A DNA stretch of 45,003 bases from VRUE01 sp963805475 (GTDB lineage Bacteria > Actinomycetota > Thermoleophilia > Solirubrobacterales > 70-9). Where the stretch lies: assembly GCA_963805475.1 (NCBI GenBank), contig CAWDUO010000003.1:1-45003 (forward strand). The letters are read 5' to 3'. The notes below the pieces were generated by a model. It made no database searches. It was given only the letters and a program-made list of their open reading frames with translations, and had not been told where the DNA came from. Below, piece by piece: positions 1-7,923 of this stretch (the first letter of the stretch is position 1; each line of letters opens with the position of its first letter). A program made the translations under genes and the position numbers.

Positions 1-18
1 GTTGGACGTCGGGTGGGG

Positions 19-1266
19 CTACAGGGCCAGGGCCAGCGGCTCTTCGAGCAGGGAGCGGATGCGGGCGAGGAACTCGGCGGCGGGGGCGCCGTAGAGGATG
101 CGGTGGTCGCAGGCGAGGTCGACCTGCATCAGGTGCGCCGCCGCCAGCTCGCCGTCGCGGACGACCGGGCGCTCGGCGATCGCGCCGACCGCGAGGATCG
201 CCGCCTGCGGCGGGTTGATCACGGCGGAGAAGCCGTCGATCCCGTACATCCCCAGGTTGGAGACGGTGAAGGTCGCGCCGGAGAGCTCGGGCGGGGTGAT
301 CGACCCGTCGCGCACCTTCGCCGCCAGCGCCCGCGACTCGACGGCGATCTGGCGCAGGCCCTTGCGGTCGGCGTCGAAGACGGTGGGGACGACGAGCGCG
401 TCCTCGGCCGCCACGGCGACGCCGACGTTGACCCGCGAGTAGAGCTCGAAGCGGCCGTCGCGGTAGGCGCCGTTGGCGCGCGGGTGCTCGCGCAGCGCCA
501 GCGCGCAGGCCTTGACGACCATGTCGTTGAACGAGGGGACGACCGAGCCCTCGCCCGCCAGCTGCTTCAGCTTCGCCCGCCCGGCGACCGCCTCGCTCAT
601 GTCGACCGAGGCCCGCAGGTAGAAGTGCGGCGCCGTCGCCTTCGACTCCGCCATCCGCCGCGCGATCACCTGCTGAGTCTTGGAGGGCTCCTCGTAGGAG
701 ACCTGCCCCTTGGCGGTTTCGGGAGTCCCGGCCGGGGGTGCCGCCGCCGAGGGGGATGGGGGGGCAACGCGGGTGCCCCCCCCATCACCCCCGACTCCCA
801 CCGCACTTTCCACATCAACCTTGACGATGCGACCACCGGGTCCCGACCCATTGATCTCAGTCAGATCGACACCTTTCTCCTTCGCAATCCGCCTGGCAAC
901 AGGGGACGCCTTGATCCTATGGCCGTCCTGTTCAACCGCTGGCGTGTGTGATGGCGCAGTGGCGGGGGCCGGAGTCTCAGTCGTCACCGACTCTCCTCGC
1001 TTCTCAGGCGCCGAAGGTTCGCCAGCTCCCTCTCCCACTCGCGCGATCGGCGTCGGGGGGCCGATCGCAACCGTCTCACCCTCCCGAACCAAGATCTCGC
1101 TCAACGTCCCGGCCACGTCAGATTCGTACGCCATGTTCGCCTTGTCCGTCTCGATCTCCACCAGCTCATCTCCCAAGGCCACCTCGTCGCCGACAGCCTT
1201 CAGCCACTGGAGAACCGTTCCCTCCTCCATCGAGTCGGAAAGCCTCGGCATCACCACGTCGGCCAT
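19..1266 (-). CDS. pdhC: Dihydrolipoyl acyltransferase (E2) of a pyruvate/2-oxoacid dehydrogenase complex
   Basis: Core subunit that takes the acyl group from E1 on a lipoyl lysine and passes it to CoA. The 415-residue protein has an N-terminal lipoyl domain (about 1-76) with the lipoylation motif ETDKAN, a peripheral-subunit-binding domain (about 118-155, ASPVARRIAKEKGVDL), and a C-terminal acyltransferase domain from about 190. The catalytic histidine is in DHRILYGA; most E2 proteins have DHRxxDG, and the Tyr variant resembles plastid-type E2 as I remember it. ATG at 1266 overlaps the pdhB stop by one base (TGATG), implying coupling. The 5' third is visibly less GC3-biased than the rest, and a palindrome lies in the linker. 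Acetyl versus branched-chain substrate cannot be settled from sequence alone. Confidence 0.93.
   Translation of the reverse strand: MADVVMPRLSDSMEEGTVLQWLKAVGDEVALGDELVEIETDKANMAYESDVAGTLSEILVREGETVAIGPPTPIARVGEGAGEPSAPEKRGESVTTETPAPATAPSHTPAVEQDGHRIKASPVARRIAKEKGVDLTEINGSGPGGRIVKVDVESAVGVGGDGGGTRVAPPSPSAAAPPAGTPETAKGQVSYEEPSKTQQVIARRMAESKATAPHFYLRASVDMSEAVAGRAKLKQLAGEGSVVPSFNDMVVKACALALREHPRANGAYRDGRFELYSRVNVGVAVAAEDALVVPTVFDADRKGLRQIAVESRALAAKVRDGSITPPELSGATFTVSNLGMYGIDGFSAVINPPQAAILAVGAIAERPVVRDGELAAAHLMQVDLACDHRILYGAPAAEFLARIRSLLEEPLALAL
721..799. repeat. Composite palindrome inside the pdhC interdomain linker
   Basis: Three nested complementary pairs are visible: GGGAGTC (721-727) with GACTCCC (793-799), GGGGGTG (734-740) with CACCCCC (786-792), and an inner arm ending in GGGGGGGCA (to 766) with TGCCCCCCCC (from 774). 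It is translated as part of PdhC, about residues 156-182, exactly the Gly/Ala/Pro-rich linker between the E1/E3-binding and catalytic domains. It does not share an obvious core with the other palindrome families, so its membership is uncertain. Confidence 0.6.
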
Positions 1267-2258
1267 CAGATGCTCCCCTCCAGCGCGGCGAGCGCCGCCT
1301 TCACCACGTGCTCCTCGTGCGGGATCGCCGCCTGCTCGAGCCGTTTCGCATAGGGCATCGGCACGTCGGCGCCGGTCACCCGCTGAACCGGCGCGTCGAG
1401 GTGGTCGAAGGCCTGCTCGGTGATCAGCGTGGCGAGGTTGGCGCCGACGCCGCCGTGCGGCCAGCCCTCCTCGACGATCACGACCCGGTTCGTCTTGCGC
1501 ACCGAGGCGAGGATCGTGTCGAGGTCGAGCGGGCGCAGCGTGCGCGGGTCGATCACCTCTGCCTCGACCCCGTGCTCGTTGGCCAGCGCCCGCGCCGCGT
1601 CCTCGGCCACGTGCGCCATCTTCAGCAGGCCGACGATCGTCACGTCGCCGCCCTCGCGCCGCACCGCCGCTTCGCCGAAGCGCAGCGGCTCCGCCTCGTC
1701 CCCCTCGGGCACCTCGCCCCGCGTCCCGTAGAGGCTCTCGTGCTCGATGAAGATCACCGGGTTGTCGTCGCGGATCGCCGCCTTCAGCAGCGCCTTGCCG
1801 TCGGCCGGGGTCGAGGGGCAGGCGACGAGCAGCCCCGGCACCTGGAGGAACAGCGCCTCGAAGCTGTGCGAGTGGGTCGGGCCGAGCTGGTGCCCGCCGC
1901 CGCCCGGCATCCGCACGACCAGCGGCACCCGCGCCTGGCCGTTGAACATGTAGGGGATCGCGGCGGCGTGGTTGACGATCTGGTCGAGCGCCAGCAGGGC
2001 GAAGTTGACCGTCATCAGCTCGACCACCGGCCGCAGCCCGCCCATCGCCGCTCCCACGCCCGCGCCGACGATCGTGTTCTCGGAGATCGGCGTGTCGCGC
2101 ACGCGCCGCTCGCCGAACTCCTCCAGCAGCCCCTCGGTGACCTTGAAGGCCCCCTGGAAGACGCCGACGTCCTCGCCGATCACGAAGACCGCCTCGTCGC
2201 GGCGCATCTCCTCGGCCATCGCGTCGCGCAGCGCCTCGCGCATCCGCAGCGTCGTCAT
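1266..2258 (-). CDS. pdhB: 2-oxoacid dehydrogenase E1 component, beta subunit
   Basis: Partner of PdhA in the thiamine-diphosphate-dependent decarboxylase (E1). 330 residues, the family length. The start MTTLRMREALRDAMAEEM, the segment FVIGEDVGVFQGAFK (Glu that contacts the cofactor), RDTPISENTIVGAGVGAAM and the C-terminal EEGWPHGGVGANLATLI are all typical. I chose the ATG at 2258 because it overlaps the pdhA stop as ATGA; longer in-frame extensions upstream are antisense-like Arg/Gly-rich sequence inside pdhA. The stop overlaps the pdhC start, so pdhA-B-C are translated as one coupled block. Confidence 0.95.
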   Translation of the reverse strand: MTTLRMREALRDAMAEEMRRDEAVFVIGEDVGVFQGAFKVTEGLLEEFGERRVRDTPISENTIVGAGVGAAMGGLRPVVELMTVNFALLALDQIVNHAAAIPYMFNGQARVPLVVRMPGGGGHQLGPTHSHSFEALFLQVPGLLVACPSTPADGKALLKAAIRDDNPVIFIEHESLYGTRGEVPEGDEAEPLRFGEAAVRREGGDVTIVGLLKMAHVAEDAARALANEHGVEAEVIDPRTLRPLDLDTILASVRKTNRVVIVEEGWPHGGVGANLATLITEQAFDHLDAPVQRVTGADVPMPYAKRLEQAAIPHEEHVVKAALAALEGSI

Positions 2259-3469
2259 CGGCGCTCCGCCTCCTCGCGGGCGGCGTCGCGATCCTCGACC
2301 TCGCTGGCGACCTCCGGCTCGACCCCCTCCTGGGCGTCGCCCTGTTCGGCCGGGTTCGGCCGCGGCCCGTCCGGCTGCCCGCCGTACGCGGCGCCCGCCT
2401 CGGCCAGCTCGCGCGCCGCCGCCGGCATCTCCTTTTCCTCGCGCTCGCCGCGGTGCGGCTCCGGGCTGCGCTCGTCGATCGCGTACCAGCCGCCCGCCCC
2501 CTCGACCACGTAGAGGCCCTCGTAGAGGCTGTCGAGCGCCGGTTCGGGTGAGCGCTCCGCCGCCTCGACCGCCGCCGTCACCGCCGTCTCGGCCTTCTCC
2601 CGCGTCTCGGCCACCTCGCGCTCGCCCAGCACGCCGGCCTCGACGCAGCGCCGCGCGAACGCTTCGATCGGGTCTTTGCGCCGCCACTCCTCGACCTCCT
2701 CGCGCTCGCGGTAGACCTCGGGGTCGGCGGCCGAGTGGCCGCGGTAGCGGTAGGTGAACGCCTCGATCAGGGTGGGACGGCGCTCCTCGCGCGCCCGCCG
2801 CAGCCCCGCGGCGACCGCCTCGCGCACCGCGATCACGTCCATCCCGTCGATCCGCTCGCCCGGGACGCCGTAGCCCTCGGCCTTCTTCGAGAGGTCGGTC
2901 TGGGCCGAGTGGCGCTCGACCGAGGTCCCCATCCCGTAGAGATTGTTCTCGACCAGGAAGAGGACGGGCAGCCGCCACAGCGCCGCCAGGTTCATCGTCT
3001 CGCCGAAGTTGCCGGTGTTGGAGGCGCCGTCGCCGAGCATGCAGACGGTGACCGCGTCCTCGCCCTTGTAGTCGGAGGAGAGGGCGAGCCCGGCGGCGAT
3101 CGGCAGGTTCCCGCCGACGATCCCGTAGCCGCCCATGAAGCGCGCCTCGCGGTCGAAGATATGCATCGAGCCGCCGCGCCCGCCGCTCGTCCCGCCGACC
3201 CGGCCGAACAGCTCCGCCATAACCCGCGCCGGGTCGGTGCCGCGGGCCAGCGCGTGGCCGTGTGTGCGGTAGGTGCCGACCAGGTAGTCCTCGTCGCGCA
3301 TCGCCGAGGTCGTGCCGACGATCGTCGCCTCCTCGCCGATCCCCAGGTGCAGGAAGCCGCCCGCCCGCGCCCGCTGGTACTGGCGCCCGGCCTCCTCCTC
3401 GAAGCGCCGGATCAGCGCCATCCGCGCGAGCAACTCGTAGCAGGCGCCTGCGTCGGGGAGGTCGGCCAT
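2255..3469 (-). CDS. pdhA: 2-oxoacid dehydrogenase E1 component, alpha subunit
   Basis: Binds thiamine diphosphate and decarboxylates the 2-oxoacid. The ThDP motif is clear (GDGASNTG... ending in VENN), as are IGEEATIVGT and the phosphorylation-loop region YRYRGHSAADPEVYR. ATG at 3469 is preferred over GTG at 3478 because AAGGTGG lies 6 nt upstream; this gives 404 residues. The last 55 or so residues form an acidic, low-complexity tail (GGQPDGPRPNPAEQGDAQEG onward) beyond the usual E1-alpha end; it may be disordered. Stop overlaps the pdhB start. Confidence 0.95.
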   Translation of the reverse strand: MADLPDAGACYELLARMALIRRFEEEAGRQYQRARAGGFLHLGIGEEATIVGTTSAMRDEDYLVGTYRTHGHALARGTDPARVMAELFGRVGGTSGGRGGSMHIFDREARFMGGYGIVGGNLPIAAGLALSSDYKGEDAVTVCMLGDGASNTGNFGETMNLAALWRLPVLFLVENNLYGMGTSVERHSAQTDLSKKAEGYGVPGERIDGMDVIAVREAVAAGLRRAREERRPTLIEAFTYRYRGHSAADPEVYREREEVEEWRRKDPIEAFARRCVEAGVLGEREVAETREKAETAVTAAVEAAERSPEPALDSLYEGLYVVEGAGGWYAIDERSPEPHRGEREEKEMPAAARELAEAGAAYGGQPDGPRPNPAEQGDAQEGVEPEVASEVEDRDAAREEAERR

Positions 3470-3479
3470 CAAGGCCACC

Positions 3480-4079
3480 TTAGCTGGACGATCTGGCGGC
3501 CTCGACCGCCTCCTCCAACCGGTCGTCGCCCCAGAAGACCTGCTCGCCGACGGCTACCGAGGGGACGCCGATCACGCCCCGCTCGGCGGCGGCGTCGGTC
3601 GCGGCGCGCAGCGCGTCCTTGACCGTCTGCGTCCCCGCCGCCTTGCCCACCGCGTTGGGATGCAGCTCGCAGGCCGCGGCGGCGATCAGCACGTTGTCGT
3701 GCTCGCTCAGGTCGCGGCCGGCGGCGAACTGCTGGCGGAAGGCGGCGAGGGCGAAGGAGACGGTGCGCCCCGTCTGCTTGGCGAAGGTCGCCACCCGCAT
3801 CGCGAACAGCATGTTGCCGGGCCATGGATCGGGCCAGGCGAGCGGCGCCAGCCCCTGCTCGCGGGCGCGCCGCTCGACCTCGGCGATCCCCTCCTCGCGT
3901 CCCGGGCCGTTGCCCCACGAGTCGCGGCCGAAGCGCTGGAACAGCCCCCCGAGCAGGACCGGCTGCCACTCCGGCTGCTCCAGCTCGGCGTCGGTGAACA
4001 GCCCGCTGACCCGCTCCGCGGTCAGGTAGGCGTAGGGCGATCCCAGATCGAAGTAGAAGGTCGCGCGCCCGCCGGTCAA
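3480..4079 (-). CDS. DsbA/kappa-GST-like thioredoxin-fold protein (2-hydroxychromene-2-carboxylate isomerase family)
   Basis: 199 residues. The N-terminus TFYFDLGSPYAYL and the C-terminal GVIGVPSVAVGEQVFWGDDR match the DsbA-like fold as used in 2-hydroxychromene-2-carboxylate isomerases and kappa glutathione transferases, with a helical insertion between. There is no CxxC, so it is not a disulfide oxidase; Ser in GSPYAYL takes the usual active-site place. The start is TTG at 4079, which overlaps the lpd stop (TTGA). The gene is embedded between E3 and E1-alpha of the dehydrogenase operon. A link to the complex is inference from position; the substrate is unknown. Confidence 0.8.
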   Translation of the reverse strand: MTGGRATFYFDLGSPYAYLTAERVSGLFTDAELEQPEWQPVLLGGLFQRFGRDSWGNGPGREEGIAEVERRAREQGLAPLAWPDPWPGNMLFAMRVATFAKQTGRTVSFALAAFRQQFAAGRDLSEHDNVLIAAAACELHPNAVGKAAGTQTVKDALRAATDAAAERGVIGVPSVAVGEQVFWGDDRLEEAVEAARSSS

Positions 4080-5444
4080 GCGTGCGTCGCCCACTTGTCC
4101 ACGGCCCGCGCCGCTTCGAAGATCGCCTCGGAGATCGTCGGGTGGGGGTGGACGATCCGCGCCAGCTCCTGGTAGCCGCCCTCCAGCGCCATCGTCGCCA
4201 CCAGCTCGGCGATCATGTCGCAGGCCCGGTTGCCGACGACGTGGGCGCCGAGGATCTCGCCGTACTTGGAGTCGACGACGAGCTTGACCAGGCCGTCTTT
4301 GTCGTCGTAGACGGTCGCCGCGCCGACGCCCCCCAGCTTCAACTTGCCGACCTTGACGTCGTGGCCGGCCTGCTTCGCCGCCGCCTCGGTCAGGCCGACG
4401 CTGGCGACCTGGGGGTGGCAGAAGGTCGCGCCCGGGATCAGGTTCTGGTCGACCGGGTGGGTCTCCGCGCCGGCCGCGTGCTCGGCCGCGACGACGCCCT
4501 CCTCGGAGGCCTTGTGGGCGAGCGCCTTGGCGTTGACCAGGTCGCCGATCGCGTAGACCTTGGGGTTGGAGGTGCGCTGGTGCTCGTCGACCTCGACCTT
4601 GCCGCGCTCGGTCAGCTTCACTCCCGCCGCCTCGAGCCCCAGCCCCTCGACGTCGGGCGCCCGCCCGCCGGCGATGCAGAGGTAGTCGACCTCGGCGCTC
4701 TCGCCGCCGTAGGTGAATTTCACTGAGTCGGCGCCGGCCTCGACGTTCTCGACCGGTGCGCCCGTGCTGATCGAGATGTTCTGCTTCTTGAAGGCGCGCT
4801 CGACCACGCGGGCCATGTCCTTGTCCTCGGCCGGCAGGATCTGGTCGAGCATCTCGATCAGCAGCACCTCGGTTCCGAAGCGGCCGTAGGCGGAGGCGAT
4901 CTCGCAGCCTGAGGCCCCGGCGCCGACCACGGCGATCTTCCCCGGCCGCTCGGGCAGGGACCAGGCGCCCCAGGTGTCGAGCACGCGGCCGCCGAACTCG
5001 ACCCCGGGGATCGGCAGCGGGGTCGAGCCGGTGGCGAGGATCACGGCGCCGGCCTCGTAGGTCTCGCCGCCGACCTGGACGTTCGCCCTCGGCGGTCAGC
5101 GTGCCCTCGCCCTCGATCCAGGTCACCCCGTTTTTGTCCCAGAGCATCTTCACGCCTCCCGAGAGCGACTCGGAGACCGCCGCGCGGCGCTTGCCGACGG
5201 CGTCCCAGTCGAGCTCGACGTCCTTTGCGACGACGCCCAGCTCGGCGCTGTTCCGCGCCTGGTCGTAGATCTCCGCCGTGTGCAGGACCGTCTTCGCCGG
5301 GATGCAGGCGTAGTTCAGGCACCGCCCCCCGGGCTTGTCCCGCTCCACGACCGCGGTCTTCTTCCCCAACTGCGCCGCCCGGATCGCGGCCACATACCCG
5401 CCAGGGCCCCCACCGATGACGATCACATCGAAAGATTCCGCCAC
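4076..5444 (-). CDS. lpdA: Dihydrolipoyl dehydrogenase (E3), one frameshift
   Basis: FAD enzyme that reoxidises the lipoyl groups of E2 with NAD. Visible are the FAD-binding IVIGGGPGGYVAAIRAAQLG, the redox disulfide CLNYAC, the NAD-binding VVGAGASGCEIASAYGRFG, and the dimer-interface HPHPTISEAI. The frame breaks at about 5084: reading GAG GGC, one extra G, then AAC GTC CAG GTC joins the N-terminal half to the rest and gives 455 residues, the normal length. GTG start at 5444 with a leaderless-type promoter. First gene of the lpd-dsbA-pdhABC unit. I treat the frameshift as a probable consensus error. Confidence 0.9.
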
Positions 5445-5450
5445 AGCCTG

Positions 5451-5456
5451 AGCCTA
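5451..5456 (-). promoter_or_regulatory. Putative -10 box of the lpd-pdh operon (leaderless)
   Basis: On the minus strand TAGGCT ends 6 nt before the GTG start of lpd, so transcription would begin at or next to the start codon. Preceding bases CTATAGGCT give an alternative overlapping TATAGG. No Shine-Dalgarno is present. Confidence 0.5.
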
Positions 5457-5479
5457 TAGAACCCTCCTCGCGCGTTCCG

Positions 5480-5516
5480 CTGTTCCTTTGCCCTGTTATT
5501 TGGGGACAAGGAACAG
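5480..5516. repeat. Palindrome of the CTGTTCCTTTTCC family, copy 1 (degenerate)
   Basis: Left arm CTGTTCCTTTGCCC (5480-5493), 8-nt loop TGTTATTT, right arm GGGGACAAGGAACAG (5502-5516). The stem is imperfect compared with the other copies. It begins 17 nt beyond the stop of the membrane protein gene at 5534 (same strand) and precedes the lpd promoter, so it could act as a terminator. The loop TGTTATTT is close to GTTATTTA of copy 2. Confidence 0.7.
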
Positions 5517-5533
5517 GGGAAGGACTGAGGAGG

Positions 5534-6061
5534 TCAGTCGCGGGAGGGCATCTGGATGCGGGCCATCGCCTTCACCATGAAGTAGAAGAACGTCCCGGTC
5601 ACGGCCAGCAGGCCCAGGGTGGCCGCGAACTGGGCGACCGTCGCGGCCTGCACGGCGAGGCCGAAGACGGCGCTGAAGATCAGGAAGACGAGCAGCAGCT
5701 GGAAGCCGAGCACGGCCCAGTAGCGGGCGCGCCACATGCCCCACGACATCACGCCCATCAGCAGCGCCGGGGCGAGCACCTGGGCGAGGTGCGGTTTCGC
5801 CCCTTCGACCTTCGTCCCGGCGAGGTAGCCGGCGAGGATCGATAGCGCGACGAGGCCTGCGACGACGGCGCCGATCGTCACCACCAGCGGCCGCTCGCCC
5901 TCGGCCAGCGGTGCGAGGCTCTCGCGCGCCTCGCGGTTGCGCTCCTCGGCGCGCGCGTAGCCGGCCTCCATCCGCTCGCGCGGGGTGGGGGTGGGACCAC
6001 CCGCATCGCTGTCGCGCCGCTTGCGCTTGCGCGGCGGGGGGCCGGCGGGCGGCTCAGCCAC
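5534..6061 (-). CDS. Four-helix membrane protein of unknown function
   Basis: 175 residues; I do not recognise a family. A basic, Pro-rich cytoplasmic N-terminus (PPPRKRKRR) is followed by a charged stretch and four predicted membrane segments: about PLVVTIGAVVAGLVALSILA, the VLAPALLMGVMSWGMW region, AVLGFQLLLVFLIFSAVFGL and FAATLGLLAVTGTFFYFMV. A short basic tail ends the protein. GTG at 6061 overlaps the thiE stop, so it is probably co-transcribed with thiE. Proximity alone is not enough to call it a thiamine transporter component. Confidence 0.75.
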   Translation of the reverse strand: MAEPPAGPPPRKRKRRDSDAGGPTPTPRERMEAGYARAEERNREARESLAPLAEGERPLVVTIGAVVAGLVALSILAGYLAGTKVEGAKPHLAQVLAPALLMGVMSWGMWRARYWAVLGFQLLLVFLIFSAVFGLAVQAATVAQFAATLGLLAVTGTFFYFMVKAMARIQMPSRD

Positions 6062-6741
6062 CGGGCGCCGCCTCCCCGACCGCGCCCAGCGCGCCGCGCA
6101 GCTCTTCGGCGACCGCCGCCGGGTCCTCGGCGTCGCGGATCGCCCGTACGACGCCGAGCCGCCGCGCCCCCGCCGCGACGACCTCGGCGGCGTTGCCCGG
6201 GTCGATGCCGCCGATCGCGAAGAACGGGTGCGGGGCGTGCGCCGCCGCGTGCTCGACCAGGCCGAGCCCGACGCCCGGGCCGGCCCGCTTTCGTCGGCGT
6301 CTCCCACACCGGCCCCACGCTGACGTAGTCGACCGGCTGGTCCGCGCTCGCCGCCAGCTGCTCCTCGGAGTGGGTCGAGAGGCCGACGATCGCCTCCGGC
6401 CCGAGCACCTCGCGCGCCTGCGCGGCCGGCGTGTCGTCCTGGCCGACGTGAACGCCGTCGGCGTCGCAGGCCCGCGCCAGCCAGGGGTCGTCGTTGACGA
6501 TGAACAGGGCGCTGTACGTGTCGCAGAGGCGGCGGAAGGTCTGCGCCGCGCGCAGGATCTCCTCCCGCCCCAGCCGCTTCTCGCGCAGCTGCACGATGTC
6601 GGCGCCGCCGCTCAGCGCGGCGCGCAGCAGCGCTTCCGGATCGCGGCCGCCCGGCAGCGCCTCGCAGACGAAGTAGAGCCGCGCCGTGCGCAGCCGCTCG
6701 CGCCGCAACGGGCCGCGTGCCTCGGGTGGAGCCAGGCTCAT
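6054..6741 (-). CDS. thiE: Thiamine-phosphate synthase, one frameshift
   Basis: Joins the thiazole and pyrimidine phosphates to thiamine monophosphate. Motifs in order: ADIVQLREK (pyrophosphate binding), LFIVNDDPWLARACDADGVH, VGQDD, VGLSTHS, YVSVGPVWETPTKAG and, after the frame break, FFAIGGIDPGN. The break is in a CCC run at 6274-6276 (plus strand); removing one base gives 228 residues ending in TGA at 6054, the family length. ATG at 6741 faces thiO with only 18 bp between them. Together with thiO and thiSG it supplies the thiazole branch and the coupling step of thiamine synthesis. Confidence 0.9.
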
Positions 6742-6746
6742 GGCTC

Positions 6747-6753
6747 TAAATTG
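6747..6753. promoter_or_regulatory. Overlapping divergent leaderless promoters of thiE and thiO
   Basis: The 18-bp gap between two divergent ATGs holds one AT-rich core. On the plus strand TAAATT (6747-6752) ends 7 nt before thiO. On the minus strand CAATTT (6753-6748) ends 6 nt before thiE. Both promoters would use the same five or six base pairs, so the two units may compete. There is no room for a TPP riboswitch. Confidence 0.55.
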
Positions 6754-6759
6754 TCCTGC

Positions 6760-7923
6760 ATGGCGCATTCCGGCACCTCCCCGAGCTTCGACGTCGCCGT
6801 CGTCGGCGGCGGGATCGTCGGCCTCTCCTGCGCCTGGCGGGCGGCGCGGCGCGGCGCCCGCGTCGCCGTGGTCGAGCGCGCCGAGCCGCCGGCCGGGGCG
6901 ACCCGCGTCGCCGCCGGCATGCTGGCGCCGGTCGGCGAGCTCGCCTTCGGCGAGCCCGAGCTGCTCGAGATGACCCTGGCCGCGGCCGAGCTCTACCCGG
7001 AGTTCGTCGCCGAGCTGGAGGCGGCGAGCGGCGTCGACGCCGGCTACCGCCGCGACGGCGCCCTGCACGTCGCGCTCGACCGCGACGAGGCGGCCGAGCT
7101 GCGCCGCGTGCACGAGCTGCAGCGCTCGCTCGGGCTCGGCGCCGAGTGGCTGCCGCCGCGCCGCTGCCGCGAGCTCGAGCCGGGCCTCGCCCCGTCCCTC
7201 AACGGCGGCGTCCACGCGCCCGGCGAGGCCTCGGTCGACCCGCGGGCGCTGACTGCGGCCCTGCTCGCGGCGCTCGCCGCGCAGGACGGCGTCGAGGTGA
7301 TGACCGGGAGCGGGGTGGAGGCGGCGCTGCTCGACGGCGAGCGCGTCGCCGGCGTGCGCACCGAGTCCGGCGCGGAGCTGCGTGCCGCGGCCACGGTCCT
7401 CGCCGCCGGCGCCTGGTCGGGCCGGGCGACCTGGCTGCCCGAGGCGGCCCGCCCGCCGGTCCGCCCGGTCAAGGGCCAGATCGTCGAGCTGCGCGCCCGC
7501 GACGGCGCCGCGCCCTGCGCCGGCATCGTCGCCTCCGAGCGCGTCTACCTGGTGCCGCGCCCCGACGGCCGCCTGATCGTCGGCGCCACGGTCGAGGAGC
7601 GGGGCTTCGACGCCGCGGTCACCGCGGGCGGCGTGCACGAGCTGCTGCGCGAGGCCTACCGCCTGCTGCCCGAGGTCGCCGAGCTGGAGCTGGTCGAGGC
7701 CGCCGCCGGCCTGCGTCCCGGGACCCCCGGCAACCTGCCGCTCGTCGGTCCCTCGCCGGTCGAGGGCCTGCTCTGGGCGACCGGCCACTACCGCAACGGC
7801 ATCCTGCTCGCCCCGCTGGCGGCGAACGCCCTCGCCGATCACCTGGAGGACCCCGCGCGTTCGCCTTTTGTCAGGCACAGGTCGACAAAAAGCGAACGCG
7901 CGGTGGAGGGGGTGACTCGGTGA
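6760..7923 (+). CDS. thiO: Glycine oxidase
   Basis: FAD-dependent oxidase that converts glycine to the imine used in thiazole synthesis. 387 residues. The FAD Rossmann motif VAVVGGGIVGLSCAWRAA is at 9-26, followed by the VVER strand end; the C-terminal GLRPGTPGNLPLVGP and WATGHYRNGILLAP are typical of ThiO. The final 20 or so residues (PARSPFVRHRSTKSER...) are encoded by a palindrome of the GCGTTCGCCTTTTGTC family, so the original C-terminus was probably shorter. The stop overlaps the thiSG start (GTGA). Confidence 0.92.
   Translation: MAHSGTSPSFDVAVVGGGIVGLSCAWRAARRGARVAVVERAEPPAGATRVAAGMLAPVGELAFGEPELLEMTLAAAELYPEFVAELEAASGVDAGYRRDGALHVALDRDEAAELRRVHELQRSLGLGAEWLPPRRCRELEPGLAPSLNGGVHAPGEASVDPRALTAALLAALAAQDGVEVMTGSGVEAALLDGERVAGVRTESGAELRAAATVLAAGAWSGRATWLPEAARPPVRPVKGQIVELRARDGAAPCAGIVASERVYLVPRPDGRLIVGATVEERGFDAAVTAGGVHELLREAYRLLPEVAELELVEAAAGLRPGTPGNLPLVGPSPVEGLLWATGHYRNGILLAPLAANALADHLEDPARSPFVRHRSTKSERAVEGVTR
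7853..7903. repeat. Palindrome of the GCGTTCGCCTTTTGTC family, copy 1
   Basis: 20-nt arms: CCGCGCGTTCGCCTTTTGTC (7853-7872) and GACAAAAAGCGAACGCGCGG (7884-7903), loop AGGCACAGGTC. One position is C opposite A as DNA read on the plus strand and becomes a U-G wobble in minus-strand RNA. It is inside the last codons of thiO, 17 nt before thiSG. The core matches copy 2 at 8937; the outermost bases differ but pair. Confidence 0.85.

Noticed and set aside
2735..3622. Plus-strand frame of 295 codons over pdhA
   Set aside because: Composition (Arg, Gly, Ala, His, Val) and lack of motifs mark it as antisense to pdhA; the same applies to the other long plus-strand frames over the pdh and pur genes.
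6742..6759. TPP riboswitch upstream of the thi genes
   Set aside because: The 18-bp spacer cannot hold one, and no THI-box sequence is visible near thiO or thiE.
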